Assembly: GCA_036002485.1 (NCBI GenBank)
Contig: DASYTI010000162.1
Location: forward strand, 1 to 64,000
Reading direction: 5' to 3'
Length of the DNA: 64,000 nt
DNA from: Candidatus Methylomirabilota bacterium
GTDB taxonomy: Bacteria > Methylomirabilota > Methylomirabilia > Rokubacteriales > CSP1-6
The translations under genes and the position numbers were made by a program. The notes under the pieces are model-generated. The model did no database searches. It worked only from the letters and a program-made list of their open reading frames with translations, and had not been told where the DNA came from. This document shows, one piece after another, positions 8,225 through 15,715 of this stretch. Every line of letters begins with the position of its first letter. Position 1 is the stretch's first letter.

Positions 8225-9727
8225 CTAGACGATCACGCCGGCCACGCCTTCGTGAAGCGCCGGCTTCAGAGGGCCGAACTGGCCCTCGGTAGGCTCCGCT
8301 CAGCAAAACCACGCCTCGGTGAGTTTCGGGGGACGCCGCCGGTCGGGCGCCAGCGAGGGAACAGCGTCCAGCGGTCGCCCGGCCACCGAATGCGCCAGCG
8401 CCTTCCCCTTGTAGAATGTCGCGCTGGCGTCCTCGCTCACCGAGGCTTCCACGAGGCGACTCATCTGCCGCTGGAGATCGTCCATGCGCGGGTCCGGGTG
8501 ACTCCAGCGATAACTGAAGGACGCGCGGTCGAGCGGCCCGAGATAGGGCCTGATCGCCTCTCGGCTCAGCAGGGCCGAGCCGGGCGGCACGAGAAGCCGA
8601 AGGGTGAGCTGGACCGGGTCGACATGGTCGATCAGCCCTTCCCTTTCGATGAAGGCGAGCATGTCCAGATAGTCTTCGAGCGTCGTCCACGGCGTGAACG
8701 CCACCCAGGTCGGCCGGAAGGCGATGCCCGCCTCCCTGACGATTCGAAGCGCGCGCGGAACGTCCGCGCACGCGTGACCCTTCTCGAGGTTGGCGAGCAC
8801 GGTGTCGCTGAGCGACTCCACGGCCGAGATCATGAACACACAGCCGAGCTGCCGGAGGGCGGGGAGAAGCTCCGGTCGCTTCAGGATGTGCTCGACCTTG
8901 GCGGTGAAGTCGAAGGTGAGAGACGGCCATGCCGCGTGCATGGCGCGGACCACCGCCATCGAGTGGCCGGGCCCGTTAAGGAAGTCCGGGTCGCCGAAGG
9001 TGATGTGGGTGGCGCCGTCACCCACGAGCCCGCCGATATCGGCGAGGACAATATCCTGCGAGACCACGAAGAAGCGTCCGTCATAGACGGGCGGGATTGG
9101 ACAGTGCAGGCAATGGTGCAGGCATCCGCGGCTGGCCTCGACATAGCCGACGAGGCGCCGCGACCCATCCTCCTCGAGGTGGGCATAGCTCCTGAGCGCG
9201 GGAAGCGCGGCCCGGCTCGGCGGAACAAAGGCCAGGCGCTTCAACACAGGGCTCGCGGGATGGTCCTTCAGGTGAACGCCTTCGACGGCCCCGGATCGGC
9301 CCGTCTCCAGCGCCTCGACCAGGGCGACCAGGGCCGACTCGAACTCGCCGCCGAGGACGGAGTTCCCCCCATGGGTCAGAAGGTAGTGGGCGTTCAGCGA
9401 GGCATAGAGTCCGTAGAAGCAGATGTGGCAGCCAGGATTCACGCGGCGCACTTCCTCGGCCACGCGCATGCCCAGGCGAAGAGCCGTGTGCATGGGAACG
9501 GAGATGCCCACGAACCGCGCGCGCGCCGCCTGGCCGGGATCGAATGGCTCCACGGAGAGGTCGAGCGCCGCGGGCGCGAAGCCCGCGCGCTCCAGGAATG
9601 CCAGCGGAGAAGCCAGGGCGAGCGGCTGGTGGCCGAGCTCGTAGCAGGACAGGAGAAGGACGGCCCCCTCATTTCTCAGGGGGGAACGGCCCGTGTCCAG
9701 CATCGCAGGTCTCTCCGTCGATTTCAT
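8225..9727 (-). CDS. B12-binding radical SAM protein with predicted selenocysteine tail (CUAEP)
   Basis: Residues about 20-145 resemble a cobalamin-binding domain; CLHHCLHC (Cys 202, 206, 209) is the CxxxCxxC ligand of the radical SAM [4Fe-4S] cluster, followed by a radical SAM barrel. The frame reaches TGA at 8300-8302 directly after EAWFC. Reading through gives Cys-Sec-Ala-Glu-Pro and 21 more residues to TAG at 8225-8227, for 500 residues in all with Sec at 476. I recall a radical SAM family defined by a CUAEP or CCAEP tail, which this matches exactly. A 7-bp hairpin 12 nt after the UGA has the geometry of a bacterial SECIS. The ATG at 9727 has GAGGAGG upstream, slightly far. The gene diverges from a DUF1272 gene. 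The substrate is unknown. If UGA is a true stop, the protein has 475 residues. Confidence 0.8.
8269..8287 (-). promoter_or_regulatory. Candidate bacterial SECIS hairpin
   Basis: On the coding (minus) strand, GAGGGCC-AGTTC-GGCCCTC forms a perfect 7-bp stem with a 5-nt loop. The stem begins 13 nt and the loop about 20 nt after the in-frame UGA at 8300-8302. A G is present in the first two loop positions, as expected of bacterial SECIS elements read by SelB. The stem overlaps the coding codons of the predicted readthrough tail. Confidence 0.65.
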
Positions 9728-9776
9728 GTCGGTGCTCTCGCCTCCTCGAGTATACGCGCTCCTCGCGCGGCCCGCA

Positions 9777-9800
9777 GGATAGCGCGAATATCGGCTATCC
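9777..9800. promoter_or_regulatory. 24-bp dyad in the divergent DUF1272 / radical SAM promoter region
   Basis: A perfect 7-bp inverted repeat, GGATAGC and GCTATCC, separated by 10 bp with AT-rich character (GCGAATATCG). It is placed 37 bp before the DUF1272 start and 50 bp before the radical SAM start. This is the position and symmetry of an operator controlling both directions. The cognate regulator is not identified. Confidence 0.5.
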
Positions 9801-9836
9801 TTGCCGCACGACTCGACCCAGCTTCCTGGAGGGGCC

Positions 9837-10085
9837 ATGCTCCAATTGCGGCCGAATTGCGAATGTTGTGACCGGGATCTTCCTCCGGACTCGCCCGAGG
9901 CGCGCATCTGCTCCTTCGAGTGCACGTTCTGTCGAGCGTGCGCTGAAGGGATCTTGCACGGCCGCTGTCCGAATTGCGGGGGCGAGCTGGTCCGACGCCC
10001 CATCCGTCCCGCGGCCGCGCTGACCACGCATCCCGCGTCGACGGCGCGTGTCCTCAAGCAAGAACCCTGCGTCACCGCGAGATGA
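9837..10085 (+). CDS. DUF1272-family small cysteine-rich protein
   Basis: An 82-residue protein starting MLQLRPNCECCDRDLPPDS, the recognisable DUF1272 opening. Its Cys pairs (CECC, CSFECTFCRACAE, CPNCGG) look like a double zinc ribbon or RING-like fold. The family's function is not established. The start ATG has CTGGAGGGG 6 bases upstream. It diverges from the predicted selenoprotein and overlaps the P450 start region, which suggests one functional locus. The C-terminal tail after RRPIRPA is unusually long and may extend into the translational start zone of the P450. Confidence 0.88.
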   Translation: MLQLRPNCECCDRDLPPDSPEARICSFECTFCRACAEGILHGRCPNCGGELVRRPIRPAAALTTHPASTARVLKQEPCVTAR

Positions 10086-11292
10086 TCATCATTGGGCACG
10101 CCGCTTGAGTCCGCGGCATACGGAAGAGGACTTTCCACGAGATCCCATCGCGGCGGTGACGCATCGGGACCCGTATCCGTACTACGCGAGGCTGGTTGCT
10201 GAGAAGCCGTTCTACCGAGACGAGGCCCTCGGGCTCTGGGTTGCCTCGAGCGCGGAAGCGGTGACGGCGGTACTGACCAGCGATCTCTGCCGGGTGCGCC
10301 CGCCCGCCGAGCCCGTTCCCAGGGCGCTGCTGGGATCGCCGGCCGCAGACATCTTCCGGCATCTCGTTCGCATGAACGATGGCCCGGGCCACTGCCCTTT
10401 CAAGCAGGCCATCTCCGCTACGCTTGATTCGGTCGACGGGATCCGAGTTGCTGAACAGAGCAAGACCTCGGCTCGGACTCTCGCGAACGAGCTGAGGCCG
10501 ATGGCCGATGGCCTTCGCCTCGCTGACTTTGCCTTTCGACTACCCGTCCATGTCGTGGCGAGCCTGCTCGGAATTCCTGCGGACGGGCTGGGGCACGTCG
10601 CGCGGTGGACCGGCGACTTCGTGCGCTGCCTGTCGCCCCTCAGCACCCCCGAGCAGATCGAGCAGAGCAAGACGGCGGCAGGTCAGCTCCTCGATCTCGT
10701 CCGTTGTCTGCTGGCGGGCGGGCAGACCGAAGGTCTCCTGGCCGCTCTCGCTCGCGCGGCATCACGCCTCGGTCACGCGGATACCGACGTCATCGTCGCG
10801 AACGGCATCGGCCTTCTCTCCCAGTCCTACGAGGCCACCGCCGGCCTCATCGGCAATACGCTCCTGGCCCTGATCTCTCGGCGCCGCTTGCGCGCGCAGG
10901 TCGCGGGCGACCCCAGTCTTCTTCGTCACGTCGTTCTGGAGGTCCTCCGCTACGACCCGCCCATCCAGAATACGCGCCGCTTCCTCGCCGGTTCGGGAAC
11001 GATCCTGGGACAGCAGATGAAGGAAGGCGATGCCATCCTCGTCGTCCTGGCCGCCGCCAACCGCGACCCTGTGGCCAATCCCGATCCCGAGCGATTCGAG
11101 ACGCTCAGGGAGAACCGGCGCGTCTTCACCTTCGGCGCCGGCGCGCATGGCTGCCCGGGCGAGTCGCTTGCGGCCAGCATTGCCGAGGCCGGGGTTCAGC
11201 AGCTCATGTCCTCGGGCAGCCGCATCGAGGAATTCGCGGATGCGCCGAGCTATCGTGCTTCGGTAAACGCACGGATTCCTTTGTGGGAGTGA
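10048..11292 (+). CDS. Cytochrome P450
   Basis: A 414-residue soluble bacterial P450. The opening DPIAAVTHRDPYPYYARL is typical. The K-helix ExxR is EVLR in VLEVLRYDPP, and the heme-ligand loop is FTFGAGAHGCPGES (FxxGxxxCxG). The I-helix region reads LSQSYEATAGLIGN, where the usual acid-threonine pair is altered to Glu-Ala-Thr, so oxygen activation may be atypical. The GTG at 10048 overlaps DUF1272 by 38 bp; a TTG near 10105 is an alternative start, and neither has a good Shine-Dalgarno. Translational coupling to DUF1272 is likely. No ferredoxin or reductase partner is adjacent. Substrate unknown. Confidence 0.88.
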   Translation: MSSSKNPASPRDDHHWARRLSPRHTEEDFPRDPIAAVTHRDPYPYYARLVAEKPFYRDEALGLWVASSAEAVTAVLTSDLCRVRPPAEPVPRALLGSPAADIFRHLVRMNDGPGHCPFKQAISATLDSVDGIRVAEQSKTSARTLANELRPMADGLRLADFAFRLPVHVVASLLGIPADGLGHVARWTGDFVRCLSPLSTPEQIEQSKTAAGQLLDLVRCLLAGGQTEGLLAALARAASRLGHADTDVIVANGIGLLSQSYEATAGLIGNTLLALISRRRLRAQVAGDPSLLRHVVLEVLRYDPPIQNTRRFLAGSGTILGQQMKEGDAILVVLAAANRDPVANPDPERFETLRENRRVFTFGAGAHGCPGESLAASIAEAGVQQLMSSGSRIEEFADAPSYRASVNARIPLWE

Positions 11293-11347
11293 TGGAAGAT
11301 CTAGCTTTGGCCTATACTTACACAGACTTCCTCAGAACTTTGACGAG

Positions 11348-11372
11348 CTTCTTTGAGGGCTTCTCCAAGAAG
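11348..11372 (+). terminator. Hairpin between P450 and ABC binding-protein gene
   Basis: CTTCTT-T-GAG-GGCTT-CTC-C-AAGAAG forms a 9-bp stem with one internal mismatch, lying 56 bp after the P450 stop and 76 bp before the next start. It has no poly-U tail. It could end the P450 transcript or structure the next leader. Confidence 0.35.
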
Positions 11373-11447
11373 GGCGTGACCTTGTGCCGGGGCGGCGCGC
11401 AGTGTATGTTCCGCCCAGCGGTCCGACGCCAGAGACGGAGGCTCGTG

Positions 11448-13010
11448 ATGACAATGGGACGCACCCTCGCATCGATCATCACCATGACCGTGGCTCTCGG
11501 TTTCTGGGCAGCGCCGGTGGGCGCCCAGCCCGCGGGGACGCTGGTGGTCGGCCTCGTCGCCGAGCCGGTCAACCTCGATCCGCCCCAGGTCACCGACCTC
11601 AACTCGAACCGCGTGGGACGGCGCATCGTCGAGACCCTGGTCACCTTCCCCGAGGAGAGCACGCAGGTCGTGCCCGGCCTCGCGGAGTCCTGGACCATCT
11701 CGAAAGACGGCCTGCAGTACACGTTCAAGCTGCGGCGGGGTATCACCTTCCACGACGGCACGCCGCTGAACGCCGAGGCCGTGAAGTTCTCCATCGAGCG
11801 CCAGATCAATCCCAACCATCCTGCCTACAAGCTCGGCAAGTACCCCTTCGCGAATTTCTTCTTCGGCAACGTGAAGGCCGTGGAGGTGCTAAGCGAGGAA
11901 CGCGTGGCCTTTCTCCTGAACGAGCCGCGGGCCTCCTTCCTGGCCATCCTGACGGCGGGGGCGGCCTCCATCGTGAGCCCGACCGCCGTGATGAAGTGGG
12001 GGCCGGACTATCCGACGCATCCGGTGGGCACGGGTCCCTTCCGCTTCGCCTCCTGGGACCGCGGCCAGCGCGTCGTGCTCGAGAAGAACCCAGCCTACTG
12101 GAAATATCCCGTGAAGGTCGAGCGCGTGATCTACCGCCCCATCGTCGAGGATCAGGCGCGACTGACCGAGCTCCTCACGGGGACGCTCGATGTCATCGTC
12201 GGCGTGCCCGCCGACTTCGTCGGTCAGCTCGAGCAGAACGCGAAGATCACGCTCCTCAAGCAGGTGGGAGCGCATGTCTGGTATCTCGGCATGAACAATC
12301 AGAGGAAGCCCTTCGATGACAAGCGCGTGCGCCAGGCGCTGAACTACGCGGTCAACAAGGAGGCGATCGTGAAGGACGTGCTCAAGGGCACGGGCGCCTC
12401 CTCGCGGGGCCCCGTCCTGCCGGGCACCTGGGGGGCCGATCCCGCGCTCAAGGCCTATCCCTATGATCCCGAGCGCGCCAAGAAGCTCCTGGCCGAGGCC
12501 GGCTATCCGAGCGGCTTCTCGACGACCCTCTGGGTGCCGGAGTCGGGCTCGGGCATGCAGGCGCCCGTGGCCATGAGCACGGTCATGCAGTCCAACCTCA
12601 AGGCCGTGGGGGTCAATGTCACGCTTCAGACCATGGAGTGGGGCGCCTATCTGGCCAAGCTGCGCACGAAGGAGCAGGAGCTGTTCGCGCTGTCGTGGAT
12701 GGCGGGCACGGAAGATCCCGACATGGTCATGTACCCGCTCCTGCATTCGAGCCAGTGGACCCCGGTCGGTCCCAACCGCGCGCTCTACAAGAACCCGCGC
12801 TTCGACGCCTTGCTCCAGCAGGCGCGGCTGACCACCGATCAGGCCAAGCGCACCCAGCTCTACCGCGAGGCGCAGCGCATCCTGGTGGACGACGCCCCCT
12901 GGGTCTTCGTCGATCACGAGATCCAGATTGCCGCGCTGTCGAAGCGCGTGCAGGGCTTCAAGCTCCATCCAAGCTTCGACCTGCGCGTGGAGACGATCTC
13001 GCTCAGGTGA
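11448..13010 (+). CDS. ABC transporter substrate-binding protein, family 5 (peptide/nickel type)
   Basis: A 520-residue exported binding protein of the DppA/OppA class. The N-terminus (MTMGRTLASIITMTVALGF) is a signal peptide ending near VGAQPA. Family 5 hallmarks include DPPQVTD, LAESWTISKDGLQYTFKLRRG, FHDGTPLNAEAVKFSI, and VRQALNYAVNKEAIVKDVL. It captures oligopeptides or similar solutes in the periplasm and delivers them to the permeases encoded next. The ATG 11448 follows GGAGG by 7 bases, so earlier in-frame starts are rejected. It forms an operon with the two permeases. Ligand type is not readable. Confidence 0.93.
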   Translation: MTMGRTLASIITMTVALGFWAAPVGAQPAGTLVVGLVAEPVNLDPPQVTDLNSNRVGRRIVETLVTFPEESTQVVPGLAESWTISKDGLQYTFKLRRGITFHDGTPLNAEAVKFSIERQINPNHPAYKLGKYPFANFFFGNVKAVEVLSEERVAFLLNEPRASFLAILTAGAASIVSPTAVMKWGPDYPTHPVGTGPFRFASWDRGQRVVLEKNPAYWKYPVKVERVIYRPIVEDQARLTELLTGTLDVIVGVPADFVGQLEQNAKITLLKQVGAHVWYLGMNNQRKPFDDKRVRQALNYAVNKEAIVKDVLKGTGASSRGPVLPGTWGADPALKAYPYDPERAKKLLAEAGYPSGFSTTLWVPESGSGMQAPVAMSTVMQSNLKAVGVNVTLQTMEWGAYLAKLRTKEQELFALSWMAGTEDPDMVMYPLLHSSQWTPVGPNRALYKNPRFDALLQQARLTTDQAKRTQLYREAQRILVDDAPWVFVDHEIQIAALSKRVQGFKLHPSFDLRVETISLR

Positions 13011-13021
13011 GCCCGCCCCCT

Positions 13022-13053
13022 TTTGAGAGGTTAGATCGCCCTTTGAGAGGTTA
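13022..13053 (+). repeat. Duplicated Shine-Dalgarno segment before the permease
   Basis: The 12-mer TTTGAGAGGTTA occurs twice, 20 bp apart, in the 48-bp spacer before the TTG start of the permease. The second copy places GAGAGG 10 bases before the TTG; the first is a spare copy too far away to serve that start. Confidence 0.6.
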
Positions 13054-13058
13054 ATCGG

Positions 13059-14009
13059 TTGAGGGGCTATATCGCGCGGCGGCTCCTCCTGCTCGTACCG
13101 GTCCTGCTCGGCGTCTCCATCGTCGTCTTCATGGTCCTCCATCTCTCCCCGGGCGACCCCGCGGAGATCATGCTGGGCTCCCAGGCGACCCAGGAAGATC
13201 TCGCGCGCCTCCGGCGCGAGCTCGGGCTGACGGAGCCGCTGCACGTCCAGTACTTCCGCTGGATGAGCCACGTCCTGCGCGGGGATCTCGGACGGTCGCT
13301 CTGGATGAAGCGCCCCGTCCTGGACGAGGTGCTCCACCGATTCCAGGCGACCCTCGTCCTGACGGGCAGCGGCCTGCTCCTCTCCACCCTCGGGGGCATC
13401 GCCCTCGGGGTCGCCTCGGCCGTGCGCCCACACTCGCTCCTCGACCGGATGAGCGCGGTCACCTCGCTCTTCGGCGCGAGCATGCCCGTCTTCTGGCTCG
13501 GCATCGTGCTCATGGTCGTCTTCTCGCTGTGGCTCGGCTGGCTGCCCGCCTCCGGGATGTGGGCGCCCTATGGCGGCGGCGACCTGCGCGATCTGGCCGC
13601 GCATCTGGTGCTGCCCGCGCTGACCCTGGCCGCGGCCTCCATGACCATCATCGCCCGCCTCACCCGCAGCACCATGCTCGACGTCCTCGGCCAGGACTAT
13701 ATCCGGACGGCGCGCGCCAAGGGGTTGATCGAGGGGCGGGTCGTCTTCCGGCACGGGCTCAAGAACGCCCTCATCCCCATCGTCACCGTGGTCGGGGTCC
13801 AGGCCGGCTATCTCCTGGGCGGCGCCGTGCTCACGGAAACCGTCTTCGCCTGGCCCGGCGTGGGATTGCTCATGGTCCAGGGCATCCTGGCCCGCGATTT
13901 TCCCATCGTCCAGGGCTGCGTCCTCGTCATCGCTCTGACCTTCGTCCTCATCAACCTCGCCGTCGATCTCCTCTACGTGTACCTCGACCCGCGCATCCAC
14001 TATGAATGA
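13059..14009 (+). CDS. ABC transporter permease (DppB type)
   Basis: A 316-residue permease of the peptide/nickel class. The opening MRGYIARRLLLLVPVLLGVS is the standard first helix, and LSPGDPAEIMLG and LGLTEPLHVQYFRWM follow as in DppB. The EAA-type coupling loop reads YIRTARAKGLIEGRVVFRHGLKNALIP. Six membrane segments are expected. The start is TTG at 13059, the only position that fits the family N-terminus. It lies in an operon with a binding protein upstream and a second permease 6 bp downstream. Confidence 0.93.
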   Translation: MRGYIARRLLLLVPVLLGVSIVVFMVLHLSPGDPAEIMLGSQATQEDLARLRRELGLTEPLHVQYFRWMSHVLRGDLGRSLWMKRPVLDEVLHRFQATLVLTGSGLLLSTLGGIALGVASAVRPHSLLDRMSAVTSLFGASMPVFWLGIVLMVVFSLWLGWLPASGMWAPYGGGDLRDLAAHLVLPALTLAAASMTIIARLTRSTMLDVLGQDYIRTARAKGLIEGRVVFRHGLKNALIPIVTVVGVQAGYLLGGAVLTETVFAWPGVGLLMVQGILARDFPIVQGCVLVIALTFVLINLAVDLLYVYLDPRIHYE

Positions 14010-14015
14010 GCCGGC

Positions 14016-14843
14016 GTGAATAGACGGCTCTCCAAGAATCGGCTGGCCGCTTGGGCATTCCTCGTCATCCTGGCCGCGGCGGCCGCGGCCCTCCTCGCCC
14101 CCCACCTGCCCCTCGGCGATCCCGACGCCGTGGATACGCCCAATCGGCTGCGCCCGCCCCTGACCTCCGGACACTGGCTCGGCACCGACGAGTTCGGCCG
14201 GGACCTGCTCGCGCGGCTCATCTGGGGCGCGCGGGTCTCTCTCCTGGCCGGGGTCGCCACGGCGGGGGCGGCCATGCTGATCGGCGTCGTGCTCGGGATC
14301 GTGGGCGGCTACTACACGGGGTGGACGGAGACGGTGGTCATGCGGCTCACGGACATCCTCATGGCCTTCCCCTATATCCTCCTGGCCATCGCCATCGTGG
14401 CCGGGCTCGGCCCCGGCCTGCGCAACGCGATGATCGCCATCACCATCGTGGGCTTCCCGATCTACACGCGGCTCGTGCGCGGCATCGTGCTGTCCGTCCG
14501 CGAGCGCGAGTTCGTGGAGGCCGCGCGCGCGCTCGGCAGCCCGGATCGCCTGATCCTCGTCCGTCACATCGTTCCGCAGCTTCTCTCGCCCGTCATCGTG
14601 GCCTTCAGCCTGGATGTCGGGGCGAAGATCCTCGCCACGGCCGGACTCTCCTTCCTCGGGCTCGGCACCCAACCGCCCACTGCCGACTGGGGCAGCATGC
14701 TGGCGACCTCACGTCAGTTCGTGATCCTGAGTCCGCATGTGGTCATGCTGCCCGGGCTGGCCATCTTCGTGATCGTGCTCGCCCTCAACCTGGTGGGCGA
14801 CGCCCTGCGCGATCTCCTCGATCCGCGGACGTATCCGCGCTAG
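14016..14843 (+). CDS. ABC transporter permease (DppC type)
   Basis: A 275-residue partner permease. GTDEFGRDLLARLIWGARVSLLAG is the DppC signature, and the coupling loop reads FVEAARALGSPDRLILVRHIVPQ. GLSFLGLGTQPPTADWGSML is the conserved periplasmic/C-terminal block. It starts at GTG 14016, 6 bp after the previous stop. Its TAG stop is the first bases of the adjacent repeat. The ATPase genes (DppD/DppF) that normally follow are absent; the repeat and a converging receiver gene come next. The importer must use ATPases encoded elsewhere. Confidence 0.93.
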   Translation: MNRRLSKNRLAAWAFLVILAAAAAALLAPHLPLGDPDAVDTPNRLRPPLTSGHWLGTDEFGRDLLARLIWGARVSLLAGVATAGAAMLIGVVLGIVGGYYTGWTETVVMRLTDILMAFPYILLAIAIVAGLGPGLRNAMIAITIVGFPIYTRLVRGIVLSVREREFVEAARALGSPDRLILVRHIVPQLLSPVIVAFSLDVGAKILATAGLSFLGLGTQPPTADWGSMLATSRQFVILSPHVVMLPGLAIFVIVLALNLVGDALRDLLDPRTYPR

Positions 14844-15091
14844 GGAGCTCGGAGGGGGGCTCTGCCCCCCTTCCGAAGCCTCCCCCCGACGCAGTGCGAG
14901 CCGGAGGACGTCGCGGGCGCAGTAGGAGCCGCAGCACGGCCGGGGGCTGGGGCCCCGCGTGCGAGGCGAGCCGTATGAGGACGCCCCGCCGTCTGAGGCG
15001 AGTAATCTGAGAATTGCGCCGGCGAAGCCGGCGCTCGAAGCGGAACACTCTTGCTCGCGAGGGCAGGGAAATTGCTTGGACAGACCGCTAG
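14840..15091. repeat. Double-hairpin intergenic repeat, copy 2 (convergent gene end)
   Basis: An inverted second copy of the element at 2655-2788. Both hairpins are retained, including the GCGCCGGC-TTC-type stem read in reverse (GCGCCGGC-GAA-GCCGGCGC), and both ends (CTAG). About 115 bp of extra sequence is inserted between the two hairpins. It again lies between converging genes, and the same end again supplies a TAG stop codon. The stretch from 15092 to 15139 holds nothing else I recognise. Confidence 0.85.
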
Positions 15092-15139
15092 CCGAGGGCT
15101 CGAGTCGTCCCCGCGTGGGCGGGGCGAGGAGAAGGGGAA

Positions 15140-15553
15140 CTAGCGGGCCGGGCGAGCCTGGATGGCGAGATCGCTCAAGAGCTTCGGCGGGGCGGGCTTG
15201 ACGAGAAAGTGATCGAATCCTGCTTCAACGGACCGCCGGCGGTCCTCCTCTCGGCCGTAGCCGGTCAGGGCCACCAGCAAGGCGTTGTGGAGCCCGACGC
15301 TCTGGCGAAGCTGCCGGGCCGTCTCGAAGCCGTCCATGCCGGGCATGCCGACGTCGAGGAACACGACGTCGGGCTGAAATTCGGCCGCGAGCTTCAAGGT
15401 GGACGGGCCGTCGGAAGCGATCTGCACCTCGTGCCCGGCCATGCGGAGGACGATGGCAAGAGTCTCCGCGCCATCGACGTCGTCGTCGGTCACGAGAATT
15501 CGGCGGGAGACGGCCTCCCCTGCCACGACCTCCTTCGTCGTCTCCTTCCCCAT
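15140..15553 (-). CDS. Single-domain response regulator (CheY-like)
   Basis: A 137-residue receiver with no output domain. It has the acidic pocket (TDDD, residues 22-25), the phosphoacceptor Asp 67 in VVFLDVGMPGMDG, the switch Thr in LTGYG and the conserved Lys in FLVKPA. It probably accepts phosphate from one of the hybrid kinases nearby and signals by protein contact. I start at the ATG giving MGKETTKEVV, which precedes the fold closely; an in-frame ATG at 15589 is possible. A Crp-type palindrome lies about 100 bp upstream (15652-15671). Confidence 0.88.
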   Translation of the reverse strand: MGKETTKEVVAGEAVSRRILVTDDDVDGAETLAIVLRMAGHEVQIASDGPSTLKLAAEFQPDVVFLDVGMPGMDGFETARQLRQSVGLHNALLVALTGYGREEDRRRSVEAGFDHFLVKPAPPKLLSDLAIQARPAR

Positions 15554-15651
15554 GGTGATCCGGGCCCCTTGCCCACCCACGCGATACATCGAGCATTCAA
15601 AGAATAGCCAATGAAGGTCAGACGCTACCCTAGCCCGAAAAATTCTCGCTG

Positions 15652-15671
15652 TCTGTCGAGTATCCGACAGA
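15652..15671. promoter_or_regulatory. Crp/Fnr-type palindrome upstream of the receiver gene
   Basis: TCTGTCG-N6-CGACAGA, a perfect inverted repeat with the spacing of Crp/Fnr sites (consensus form TGTGA-N6-TCACA). It lies downstream of the crp-like gene and about 100 bp upstream of the leftward receiver gene. It is one of three such sites in 2.6 kb. Confidence 0.5.
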
Positions 15672-15715
15672 TTGCCGAAAGGAATCTGTGCCTGGCCAGC
15701 GAGAGCGGGCGACGG

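Noticed and set aside
8225-8302. Readthrough due to a sequencing error or a pseudogene rather than selenocysteine
   Set aside because: The exact CUAEP context and the hairpin at SECIS distance make recoding more likely than chance, though only homolog comparison can settle it.
9728-10138. N-terminal extension of the radical SAM frame
   Set aside because: It would run through the divergent promoter and DUF1272 gene; the family N-terminus starts at ATG 9727.
11889-14672. A 927-codon open frame on the - strand
   Set aside because: It is antisense to the ABC binding-protein and permease genes, whose family signatures are clear on the + strand.
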